A stretch of 61,083 bases of DNA, taken from positions 1-61,083 of the forward strand of contig BNUH01000009.1 of the NCBI GenBank assembly GCA_025997215.1, read 5' to 3'. A program made the translations under genes and the position numbers. The notes beneath the pieces are model-generated. The model ran no database searches and was not told the DNA's origin. It saw only the letters and a program-made list of their open reading frames with translations. The DNA is from Clostridia bacterium. GTDB taxonomy: Bacteria > Bacillota_A > Clostridia > Christensenellales > Aristaeellaceae. Below, piece after piece: positions 36,149 through 42,915 of this stretch. Each line of letters begins with the position of its first letter. The stretch's first letter is position 1.

Positions 36149-36442
36149 CTATCCGAATCGCTCATCAAGCATGTTTAGCACCGCTTCCGCGCTGGCCGGG
36201 CTGGATACCACATACACGTAAACGCCATGACCGCGCAGCAGTTTGTGCATTCGCTCCTGTTCCGGCGATAACCGTCCGCCACGTTTCTTTATCTCGAATA
36301 TTGCGCAGCGTCCGTCTTTGAAGGCTTCAACATCCGGATATCCAGGCTGCGGCGGGTGTACAATTCCAAATGTAAGCCAACCTCTGTTCTTTAAGGCTTC
36401 GGTGAACTCTATTTGGTATTCCATTTCACTTTTACAGTTCAT
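36149..36442 (-). CDS. VRR-NUC domain nuclease
   Basis: 97 residues, the whole length of a phage-type VRR-NUC. Motifs: Glu near the start (EMEYQIEFTEALKNRG), then HPPQPGYPDVEAF with the catalytic Asp, CAIFEIKKRGGRLSPEQ with E-x-K, and RGHGVYVYVVSS. Such enzymes cut branched or single-stranded DNA in phage replication and recombination. It lies 8 bases after the upstream hypothetical gene in the element's minus-strand operon. Confidence 0.85.
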   Translation of the reverse strand: MNCKSEMEYQIEFTEALKNRGWLTFGIVHPPQPGYPDVEAFKDGRCAIFEIKKRGGRLSPEQERMHKLLRGHGVYVYVVSSPASAEAVLNMLDERFG

Positions 36443-36450
36443 ACTCTACC

Positions 36451-36930
36451 TCAATAATATTTATTCTTTCCTGTTATTCCGTCCATAACTTCATTAACGA
36501 TTCGTTGGCTGCGTTCTTCCTCCGTTTCGTCTTTATGGGAATTATCAATGAGATTGTCATTTTCCGCTTTTTTGTATGACGGATTTTGCTCAACTAGCTT
36601 TGTCTGCTCTTTTCGAGCCTTGTGTTCTCCTTTCATATTCGCCTTGGAATAGCCCATCAAGTATGCTATTTTGCCGCTGGAATGTACTAAACCAGCACAT
36701 TCCAGTATATCATACGCTTCGGTCAATACCTCTTCTCTATCAATATGACCCAATAACGTATTGGTATTCCTTGCTACAGAATCGTATGCTCCGTCAATAA
36801 CCATTGCTGCGTACTCTGTGAACACTTCACGGTCGGTTAACGCTAGCTCAAAGCCTTCTCTTATGAGGGCGTAAACTTCATCGCCCCTAACCCATCTATC
36901 CGTGTTCATTGGTCGGTAAATATATTTCAT
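36451..36930 (-). CDS. Hypothetical protein (element)
   Basis: 159 residues, unrecognised. The N-terminal 90 are a compact helical region (DEVYALIREGFELALTDREVFTEY), and the C-terminal 60 are highly charged and probably disordered (ENDNLIDNSHKDETEEERSQRI). A/T-rich codon use is like the rest of the element and unlike the host. An AAAGGAG site precedes ATG 36930. Confidence 0.65.
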   Translation of the reverse strand: MKYIYRPMNTDRWVRGDEVYALIREGFELALTDREVFTEYAAMVIDGAYDSVARNTNTLLGHIDREEVLTEAYDILECAGLVHSSGKIAYLMGYSKANMKGEHKARKEQTKLVEQNPSYKKAENDNLIDNSHKDETEEERSQRIVNEVMDGITGKNKYY

Positions 36931-36943
36931 ACAGATGCTCCTT

Positions 36944-37171
36944 TCAGTACTCCTTCATTATTTCCGCGCACACAAGCAAGCAAGCAAACAAGAACTCATC
37001 CGCTTTATGGTTCTCTCTGAGAGAGAACCTTTCGCGCGGGCCTGTGAGTGCCAGTGCGTTTGTGTGGTAGTGCAATGAATGCACATAAATAATCGTTTTG
37101 TTCTCATAACCTGTTACTTTCAGCCCTGCGGTGTTTTGCCGTGTATATGGGGAAATAAACAAAAATCCCAC
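36944..37171 (-). CDS. Possible small protein (element)
   Basis: 75 codons from a GTG at 37171 with GAGGTG a few bases upstream, ending 14 bases before the next gene. No family or clear motif is seen. The sequence contains a CTCTCTCAGAGAGAG palindrome at about 37013-37027, which may be structural. A 35-codon frame upstream (ATG near 37231) with GAGGAAGG is an alternative. Weak call. Confidence 0.35.
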   Translation of the reverse strand: MGFLFISPYTRQNTAGLKVTGYENKTIIYVHSLHYHTNALALTGPRERFSLRENHKADEFLFACLLVCAEIMKEY

Positions 37172-37300
37172 CTAATCACCTCATATTCACAGCCCCCACA
37201 GCCCACAATACCTACAAGCATACGCATCCTTCCTCTCTGTCCCTTACTAAAACGTTTTATTAACCCTCGCTTACCGTGGACATAGAAATACTCGTCTGAT

Positions 37301-37651
37301 TCATCGCAACTCCGATTCTCCCGGCTGCACGTCGATAAACTCACCTGAAATCGCATGCTGATGTGTACGGTTGATTCGCATGCGTTCTACAAACGCCGCA
37401 CGCTGCTCGTCCGTCATCTCTCGCTTAGCTCGCGGCGGAAGCGGCTGCCTGAACCATGCCCTAGGCATCCGTGCCTTAACGCCATGTTCATAACGTTCTA
37501 CGATTATAACCTCCTGCGGATTCGCGGCATGCATCCGATCAATCCACCGCACATTGATCGGAGTCGATGAGTAGTATGTGATCATACCGTCCGCATCGTT
37601 GAGGTTAAGGATCGTCTCTTTCTCCGACATGGATAAGCTGTAACTGCTCAT
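37301..37651 (-). CDS. Hypothetical phage-type protein (element)
   Basis: 116 residues with a helical, Arg-rich C-terminal half (RAWFRQPLPPRAKREMTDEQRAAFVERMRINR) and a beta-rich N-terminal half (NADGMITYYSSTPINVRW type). Its ATG overlaps the stop of the Xis-like gene (ATGA), so they are co-translated. The family was not identified, but position and size match phage early genes. Confidence 0.6.
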   Translation of the reverse strand: MSSYSLSMSEKETILNLNDADGMITYYSSTPINVRWIDRMHAANPQEVIIVERYEHGVKARMPRAWFRQPLPPRAKREMTDEQRAAFVERMRINRTHQHAISGEFIDVQPGESELR

Positions 37652-37857
37652 GCGTTGTTCCGCCTCAATTCCTCGTCAAGCCATGCATCAAACTTTGCGG
37701 CGGGTATCACGATACGCGAACCGACACGTATGCACGGAAAGCCTTTGCGATGAGCTAACTCATACGCTTTCGGTTGTGAAATGCCCATAATTCTTCCGAT
37801 GTCATCCACCGAATAGCAGGTTGGCATACTTTTTTCTGGTGCTAGTACATCCTTCAT
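37648..37857 (-). CDS. Excisionase-like MerR-type helix-turn-helix protein
   Basis: 69 residues, nearly all one winged HTH: YSVDDIGRIMGISQPKAYELAHRKGFPCIRVGSRIVIPAAKFDAWLDEEL, the pattern of the excisionase family of DNA-binding proteins. It would help the integrase excise the element or act as an early regulator. It is the first gene of the minus-strand operon, with its own promoter at 37926-37954, divergent from the repressor. Confidence 0.82.
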   Translation of the reverse strand: MKDVLAPEKSMPTCYSVDDIGRIMGISQPKAYELAHRKGFPCIRVGSRIVIPAAKFDAWLDEELRRNNA

Positions 37858-37925
37858 GCAGTATACATCCTTTCGATTTCTCTTTTAGCAATTAATCTAC
37901 CTAGCTACGTCATATGCTCTATGCC

Positions 37926-37954
37926 AATATATACCACATCGGAATCGGTGTCAA
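37926..37954 (-). promoter_or_regulatory. Early promoter of the element's minus-strand operon
   Basis: Minus strand: TTGACA (37949-37954), 17 bases, TATATT (37926-37931). A near-consensus promoter, probably the one shut by the adjacent repressor. Confidence 0.75.
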
Positions 37955-37983
37955 GAGCTTTTAGAAAATTTTATTTGGTAGTA

Positions 37984-38012
37984 TTGCTATTTGCTGTGTA
38001 GTATGCTATAGT
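37984..38012 (+). promoter_or_regulatory. Promoter of the repressor-integrase operon
   Basis: TTGCTA (37984-37989), 17 bases, TATAGT (38007-38012). The repeated string GTAGTAT..GCTA at 37978-37989 and 38000-38010 could be the operator. Confidence 0.65.
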
Positions 38013-38033
38013 AGCTGTGGGGGTGATAACAAG

Positions 38034-38666
38034 ATGGGCTTGCCTGATAGACTTAGGGAACTGCGGAGCGCACGCGGCTGGAATCAGAGAGAAGCCGCAG
38101 CTGAACTCGGTATTGAATTATCAAAGTATAACAAGTGGGAGAATGGAGTGTACTCTCCCGACTATGACGCCTTGATTCATGTCGCACGATTCTACGGCAC
38201 GACTACTGATTACCTGCTAGGTTGTACAACTGCCATGAAGGAAGAGAACCGGGCGGCTGTGGAGACGCTTGGTCTTTCCGATAGTGCCGTTGATGTCTTG
38301 CGAAACATGTCCGAAACAGACATAGATTTAGTTTCCAAGGCTATCGATTCAAATCATCTAGTGCCTTTTCTGCTCGCTGCGCAAAATAAACGATGGGCTA
38401 CTTTATTTCTTTATGAACTTGAGCGTATGGACAACAGTCGAAAGCACGAGTATGACGTGTTAAGCATTGCATTGCCAATAATAAATCGTAAATCTGATGA
38501 CGAAATTTACGCTCTTCTTGATAAATGTAACTTAATCAAAAGTCCTATAGATATAAGCTGGATTAACCATTACATGAAGATAGGTGAAGCGTTACTTGAT
38601 TTTCAAAATAATCAAGAACCTATTCATGTTGATATAACTGCGGAGGACACAACCTATGCCCCGTAA
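38034..38666 (+). CDS. XRE-family (phage repressor-like) regulator
   Basis: 210 residues. Residues 4-60 are a lambda-type HTH (RLRELRSARGWNQREAAAELGIELSKYNKWENG..SPDYDALIHVARFYGTTTDYLLG), and the remainder is a helical domain without the S24 protease motif. It probably represses the divergent Xis operon. GGGGGTG precedes ATG. The 3' end overlaps the integrase start by 11 bases, so repressor and integrase are made together, an arrangement that favours stable integration. Confidence 0.88.
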   Translation: MGLPDRLRELRSARGWNQREAAAELGIELSKYNKWENGVYSPDYDALIHVARFYGTTTDYLLGCTTAMKEENRAAVETLGLSDSAVDVLRNMSETDIDLVSKAIDSNHLVPFLLAAQNKRWATLFLYELERMDNSRKHEYDVLSIALPIINRKSDDEIYALLDKCNLIKSPIDISWINHYMKIGEALLDFQNNQEPIHVDITAEDTTYAP

Positions 38667-39813
38667 AGCCACGACCCGTGCCGCACACGGCAGCATATCC
38701 ACCAATCAACGCCCTAACGGTACGTGGCGCGGGCGTTACACGATGGACGGCAAACGCCACGACATCTACGGCAAGACAGAGCGCGAGGTTATGGACAAGT
38801 GGGCCGATATCTGCAAAGACGTCCGCAACGGCACATATGTCAAACCATCAAGCACCCGTCTTTCTGATTGGCTTGATACATACCTGACCGACTTCGCACG
38901 CGGCATCCGCGACACCACGCGGCTGCAGTATGCGAAGAACTTCAAGAACCATACCAAACCCGCGCTAGGCAACACACGACTTGATCAATTGCGCCCCGAC
39001 ATGATTCAACGCTTTTACAACAGCCTTGAACGTGACAAGGGCTTATCACCCAAGACCGTCAAAAACATCCACGGCGCGCTACACAAAGCGTTAGAAAAGG
39101 CCGTTAATCTTGGTTACATTCCCGCCAATCCGTCAGACGCTGGCAAGATTGAGTTATCACGCGTGGTTCACAAGGTTATGAAACCCTTTGATATCCCTGA
39201 ATTCAGGATATATCAAGAAGCCGTCAAAGGTGCGAGATATGAAGCGGCTTTATACATCATGCCATGGACTGGAATGAGAGAGGCTGAAACAATCGGCCTG
39301 AAATGGTCTGACATCGACTACAAAAAGCGGACTATCACGATTAGCAGGCAGCTTATTTGCGATGGCGGAAAGGGTGTTGCAGCATACTTTAGCCCGCCAA
39401 AGAATGGGAAGATGCGTACTATTCATCCCGGTGCAAACGTATTCGAGGCTTTGAAGCGGCATGAAATTGCGCAGAAAAAAACCCGATTAAAGGCTGGCAT
39501 GCTCTGGCACGAAGGCGAATACTCCGGATTAGTCTTTACAAACTCCACTGGCAGATATGTAGATTCAACCTGCGTATGGCGTTCGTTCAAGAATGTTCTT
39601 GCTAAGGCGCAACTGGAGGACAGACGCGTCCATGATTTACGCCATACATTCCCTGTCATCGGACAGGCTGCAGGTCTATCAATCAAAGCCATATCGGAAA
39701 CGTTGGGCCATGCGTCCGTAGCGTTCACGCTGGACATATACGGCTCATTCCTAAAAACCGAACGCGAGGAATCTGCCGTCAAGTTGGATGAATTCGCCCG
39801 TACTCTGTCATAA
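38656..39813 (+). CDS. Tyrosine recombinase (integrase)
   Basis: 385 residues, the size of Tn916/ICEBs1-type integrases. Residues 1-55 are an arm-binding AP2-like domain (NGTWRGRYTMDGKRHDIYGKTEREV), 65-160 a SAM-like core-binding domain, and the rest the catalytic domain. The active-site set is complete: R208 (TGMREAE), H326 and R329 (HDLRHT), H352 (LGHAS) and nucleophile Y362 (DIYGSF). It recombines the 21-bp cores in tRNA-Ser. The gene ends 166 bases before attR. Confidence 0.95.
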   Translation: MPRKATTRAAHGSISTNQRPNGTWRGRYTMDGKRHDIYGKTEREVMDKWADICKDVRNGTYVKPSSTRLSDWLDTYLTDFARGIRDTTRLQYAKNFKNHTKPALGNTRLDQLRPDMIQRFYNSLERDKGLSPKTVKNIHGALHKALEKAVNLGYIPANPSDAGKIELSRVVHKVMKPFDIPEFRIYQEAVKGARYEAALYIMPWTGMREAETIGLKWSDIDYKKRTITISRQLICDGGKGVAAYFSPPKNGKMRTIHPGANVFEALKRHEIAQKKTRLKAGMLWHEGEYSGLVFTNSTGRYVDSTCVWRSFKNVLAKAQLEDRRVHDLRHTFPVIGQAAGLSIKAISETLGHASVAFTLDIYGSFLKTEREESAVKLDEFARTLS

Positions 39814-39832
39814 AGACACTATGCATACGTTC

Positions 39833-39863
39833 ATACCCCTTACCCCAATATTTACCCCTTAGA
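39833..39863. promoter_or_regulatory. Possible integrase arm-binding repeats, right end
   Basis: TACCCCTTACCCC and TTTACCCCTTAGAG, the same spaced C-run pair as at 33834-33862 and in the same orientation. Confidence 0.5.
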
Positions 39864-39978
39864 GCATTGAAATTTGTTGTATCTGGCTGTATCGTAGCTA
39901 GGGCTTGCTGCAACAAATGCCTTGATTAGCGTGCATTCCGATACAATACGCTACAACAGATTTGGTATCTTTGTAGAA

Positions 39979-39999
39979 TTCAAATCCCATTCTCTCCGC
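39979..39999. repeat. attR core (21 bp)
   Basis: Identical to 33745-33765. It is followed by GG where the tRNA has CA, so the host tRNA gene before insertion would have ended without an encoded CCA. Confidence 0.92.
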
Positions 40000-40004
40000 G
40001 GATT

Positions 40005-40038
40005 GAGGAACCGAGCTATTGCTCGGCTCCTCGTTTTG
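40005..40038 (+). terminator. Original tRNA-Ser terminator, displaced by the element
   Basis: GAGGAACCGAGC (40005-40016) and GCTCGGCTCCTC (40021-40032) pair with one mismatch, followed by GTTTTG. It starts 5 bases after attR, the place expected for the host terminator of the uninterrupted tRNA gene. Confidence 0.75.
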
Positions 40039-40047
40039 TAGGGAAAA

Positions 40048-42474
40048 TTACGTGATGATACTGGGCGGTACCGAAATGCTGTACTGGCAGTCCGAGTCCA
40101 CATAGACGTCGTAGATCACGGGATCCATCGGCGCGTCGGAGCCTGGCGGCGGATCCATGGTGAGGGTGTATGAGCCTGGCGGTATATCCAGGAACCCGAA
40201 CGCTCCATCCGCACCGACGGTATCCTGGATGGTTATGTTGCTGATTTCGCCTAATCCTTGCAGCGTGTATATTTGCCCCTCGTATATGCTATCGCCGAAC
40301 GCACTGATCACCTGCATGCAGAACCCGCATGTGGTAGGCGGTGGAGGTGGTGGCGGCGGAGGTGTACCACAGCAGCATACCAGTTTGGATATGCAGCACA
40401 GTTCCTTTGACAGGCTTGCGCTGATGTAGTCCATGGCGTCCATTGTGCTTCTATACGATTTGTAGAATTCCGTCAACTCGCCCAGGCTTGCGCGAGACGA
40501 GGCGGTATTGCTAGACATAACCGACAGGGTTCCGGCGAGATCATCCATCAAAGACTGGAAGTCGATGTTGCTGTTATAGAGATCCAGAATTGGTCCGGTG
40601 ACACCATCGGCTATGACGCACGGTTGCCGAGGCACCGATGCGCGCACCCTTGACAACTTCGCAGACGCCGATGGGGATGTTGATGTTAATAAGGGTTGCA
40701 AGCACGGCTGGAGTGAGAGACACGCTAAGCAATCGCCTGCTATAGCGCCAGCTGCACAGGTTAAGTCCTTACCATTCATGCTGTTCGGGCCATAGTCTGG
40801 GTCGGTATCGGGATCGACAGTGTCGTCATCATATTCGATACCAGGGTTGGGCAATTGGGTTACCGTGTCGCCGCTTACGTATTCCCAGCCGTTGATATTC
40901 TGATTGCCACCTGTCAGCTTAATGCCGGGGAAGGCGTAGTTGTTGATTAGTTTAACATTAACATAGCCGTCCGGGTTGAAAGTGCCCAGTATGCGGTGCA
41001 CGGAATCCTGCCCCTGACCGATGGGTGTGCCAGAGTTTGCGATGATATCACATACTTGACCGCCTAGATCTATTGCTTTGATGAAATCCAGGTTAGCAAC
41101 GTTATTTTGGATGATACTGGTACCTGTGCTGTGATCTTCAGACAGATTATAATCGAACATGACAGCGCCGACAATGCCGCCACTGCCTGGCGCGCCGGCG
41201 CGTATGGTGCCCGCCGAGGAGCACACTATACAATTCTGTACTGTCACTTCGCCATATATGACGCCGCATATACCGCCAATGCCATCGCCATCACCCCATA
41301 CAGCGCCGCGATTCTCGCATGCCTCGATGATAGTTGGGTAATCCATGCCATCGACTCCGCCGCAAACGCCGCCCGTACGTCCGCCGTTATTGACGGATCC
41401 CGTATTCAGACAGCCTCTGACTAAACAGCCTTCCCTCACATGCCCTACGCAGCCGCCGTTATGTGAAGAGCATACCGTGCCGTTAATCATACCATAGTTC
41501 TGGCAATTCTCCATAGTACTATCCCAGCCCAATACCCCCGCAATACCGCCGATATCCATAAAATCATTCGTTGTATCGGCAGTTATCGTTCCATAGTTCT
41601 GACAATCTTTGATAATATTTTCGAGGTATGCCATACCCACAATACCGCCTACATAGGGGCCGTTGGATGTGACAGACGCTCTGTTAATGCAGTGGTCGTA
41701 AGTGCCAATACCGAATTCCGTAGCATAGTTATCGTAATCGTCGTTACCCACGATGCCGCCGACATACGCCAAATCATTTATGGGGGTCGTATCAGTCGAA
41801 ACTACAGCTGTTTCCTCCGTCCAGCAGTAGTCGTATGTGCTGCCTAAACTCCTACCTACCAGCCCGCCAAGAGACTTTTCGCCGTACGCTGTGCCTGAAA
41901 ATGAGCAGTAACTAAACTCCGAGAGGTCTGCATAACCTGCTAAGCCGCCGACGTTGGTCGACGCAAGCGTATTAAGCACAACGGCGGAACTGCAGTGGCT
42001 CATATTACTTTTGTTTAAGCGGCTTGCGATACCACCAATTAAGTCGCCAGTTACGGTAACAGCGCCGGATACGTGGCAGTTTTCAAATGAGCAATTAGTG
42101 CCCCGTATCATGAAACCGCCGAAGCCATTCGGATAAGCCCCGGATGGGATATACAGCTTTATTGTCAGATCTTTAATGGTCACGCCGGACACTTCACCAG
42201 TGGCCACACCATTAGCTGGCAGCAGCAGCGGCGCGTTGAGCTGTGAAGCGGTTGTCGCGCCGCCGATGGTTTTGCCGTTCCCTTCGATGGTGACGTCATT
42301 CTGTATGGCTTTGGATGTCCAGCCTGATAGGCCGTCCCAGTCGGTTATGTTGTCCTGCAGGGTTATCGCTGAACCAGCCGCCGCGTTTGCCAGCTGGTCG
42401 GCCAGCCAGGTGTAGGTGTTCGGCAAATATGTCGGCAAACTGATCCCTCCCATGCCGTTAGAGGCGGATTGCAC
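40048..42474 (-). CDS. Large GLUG-repeat beta-helix protein with Cys/Pro-rich hinge
   Basis: 808 codons. The first ~550 residues predict a right-handed beta-helix with about nine GGxxG (GLUG) turns: VGGLAGYAD, LGGLVGRS, VGGIVGND, VGGIVGMA, IGGIAGVLG, TGGVCGGVD, IGGICGVIYG, SGGIVGAV. Then come a helical part with cysteine clusters (CLACLSLQPC, CCISKLVCCCG), nine consecutive prolines, and a SpaA/carboxypeptidase-regulatory-like beta domain (LGEISNITIQDTVGADGAFGFLDIPPGSYTL). GLUG proteins are usually secreted adhesins, but no signal peptide or sorting signal is visible. The start is uncertain: the first codon is a GTG at 42474 without a ribosome site, and GGGAGGG at about 42450 points to a TTG near 42438. 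Spore-surface location is one explanation. Confidence 0.78.
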   Translation of the reverse strand: MQSASNGMGGISLPTYLPNTYTWLADQLANAAAGSAITLQDNITDWDGLSGWTSKAIQNDVTIEGNGKTIGGATTASQLNAPLLLPANGVATGEVSGVTIKDLTIKLYIPSGAYPNGFGGFMIRGTNCSFENCHVSGAVTVTGDLIGGIASRLNKSNMSHCSSAVVLNTLASTNVGGLAGYADLSEFSYCSFSGTAYGEKSLGGLVGRSLGSTYDYCWTEETAVVSTDTTPINDLAYVGGIVGNDDYDNYATEFGIGTYDHCINRASVTSNGPYVGGIVGMAYLENIIKDCQNYGTITADTTNDFMDIGGIAGVLGWDSTMENCQNYGMINGTVCSSHNGGCVGHVREGCLVRGCLNTGSVNNGGRTGGVCGGVDGMDYPTIIEACENRGAVWGDGDGIGGICGVIYGEVTVQNCIVCSSAGTIRAGAPGSGGIVGAVMFDYNLSEDHSTGTSIIQNNVANLDFIKAIDLGGQVCDIIANSGTPIGQGQDSVHRILGTFNPDGYVNVKLINNYAFPGIKLTGGNQNINGWEYVSGDTVTQLPNPGIEYDDDTVDPDTDPDYGPNSMNGKDLTCAAGAIAGDCLACLSLQPCLQPLLTSTSPSASAKLSRVRASVPRQPCVIADGVTGPILDLYNSNIDFQSLMDDLAGTLSVMSSNTASSRASLGELTEFYKSYRSTMDAMDYISASLSKELCCISKLVCCCGTPPPPPPPPPTTCGFCMQVISAFGDSIYEGQIYTLQGLGEISNITIQDTVGADGAFGFLDIPPGSYTLTMDPPPGSDAPMDPVIYDVYVDSDCQYSISVPPSIIT

Positions 42475-42566
42475 CGCTTATCCAGTCTAATAGCATACGC
42501 GCGGGAAGGGGGTTGGTGACAGTTGGTGGGGTTGTATCCGTTTTTGAAATAATGTCGCCGATCCCA

Positions 42567-42595
42567 TTGCAAATTTTGACACATTGTTGTATGAT
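42567..42595 (+). promoter_or_regulatory. Promoter of the small peptide gene (copy 2)
   Basis: TTGCAA (42567-42572), 17 bases, TATGAT (42590-42595), identical to copy 1. Start near 42602, leader about 59 bases. Confidence 0.75.
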
Positions 42596-42628
42596 AGTCC
42601 GAGTGGCAGGGAGAGCCTGTGCGGGAAG

Positions 42629-42656
42629 TTTACCTCCGCGTAGAGTAGGAGGTGAA
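42629..42656 (+). promoter_or_regulatory. Hairpin sequestering the ribosome site (copy 2)
   Basis: TTTACCTCC (42629-42637) pairs with GGAGGTGAA (42648-42656), the ribosome site of the gene at 42661. The loop is ten bases, two more than in copy 1, while the stem is unchanged. Confidence 0.75.
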
Positions 42657-42660
42657 TCGA

Positions 42661-42753
42661 ATGACGTTATATGAGAAGGTTATAGTGATTCTCACGTCGG
42701 CCGGTTTACTTGTGAAAGTTATCGAATTATCGATAGCACTGCGCAAAAAGTAA
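42661..42753 (+). CDS. Small hydrophobic peptide, putative holin-like type I toxin (copy 2)
   Basis: 30 residues: MTLYEKVIVILTSAGLLVKV then IELSIALRKK, one transmembrane helix and a basic tail. It pairs with the copy at 27785, with identical N-terminus, core (VILTSAGLLVK) and C-terminal RKK. Differences to copy 1 include at least four synonymous codons, which supports real coding. It resembles Hol_Tox-like type I toxins. An antisense RNA from 42843 covers its 3' end. Confidence 0.78.
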   Translation: MTLYEKVIVILTSAGLLVKVIELSIALRKK

Positions 42754-42843
42754 ACGTAACCGCCGCAGAGGACAACTGCGACGGTTGATTTGATCTAGTA
42801 TCCGATTAACGCGTAGGGAAACTCCTGCGTAGGAATTCTCCCT
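42744..42843 (-). ncRNA. Candidate antitoxin antisense RNA, copy 2 (~100 nt)
   Basis: It starts after the TATAAT box at 42850-42855 (minus strand) and ends after a terminator: on the minus strand AACCGTCGCAG (42776-42786) pairs with CTGCGGCGGTT (42758-42768), one pair being U-G, followed by ACGTTTACTTTTT. On the plus strand the same position is an A-C mismatch, so the hairpin is built for the antisense RNA. It overlaps the peptide gene's last codons and 3' region. Confidence 0.65.
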
Positions 42844-42849
42844 GTCACT

Positions 42850-42877
42850 ATTATACCCGATTTGGCGAGGAATGCAA
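42850..42877 (-). promoter_or_regulatory. Promoter of the antisense RNA (copy 2)
   Basis: Minus strand: TTGCAT (42872-42877), 16 bases, TATAAT (42850-42855), matching copy 1. Confidence 0.75.
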
Positions 42878-42915
42878 CAGTTTTTTGAAATTTTGGATGC
42901 TGGTCAGGGGCAGCT

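Larger units (their letters stand above)
33745..39999. mobile_element. 6.25-kb tRNA-Ser integrative element (satellite- or prophage-remnant-like)
   Basis: It is bounded by 21-bp identical att cores and carries, next to attR, a tyrosine integrase, a repressor upstream of it and, divergently, an Xis-like protein heading a phage-type early operon. Sequence is visibly richer in A/T than the host. Cargo: VRR-NUC nuclease, sigma-like regulator, ribbon-helix-helix protein and several unknown small proteins. No capsid, terminase, relaxase or replication initiator is visible, so it resembles a phage satellite or a reduced element. Both ends hold TTACCCCTTA-type repeats, likely integrase arm sites. The element replaces the host tRNA terminator and CCA end with its own. 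Confidence 0.9.
42562..42911 (+). repeat. Toxin-antitoxin-like element, copy 2
   Basis: Reverse-oriented relative of 27622-27974. Order on the plus strand: promoter, hairpin over the ribosome site, 30-codon gene, terminator hairpin acting for the opposite strand, antisense promoter. It fills the gap between the divergent GLUG-protein and FNT genes and ends next to the FNT start. Confidence 0.92.

Noticed and set aside
37120..37356. A 78-codon minus-strand frame between two element genes
   Set aside because: It overlaps the gene at 37301 by 56 bases and another possible frame at 37171, with no good start site. Only its last 35 codons, after GAGGAAGG, are weakly possible.
39979..40004. A second tRNA gene at the right end of the element
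   Set aside because: Only the 3' 21 bases of tRNA-Ser are present, with no acceptor 5' strand, D or anticodon arm. It is an att repeat.
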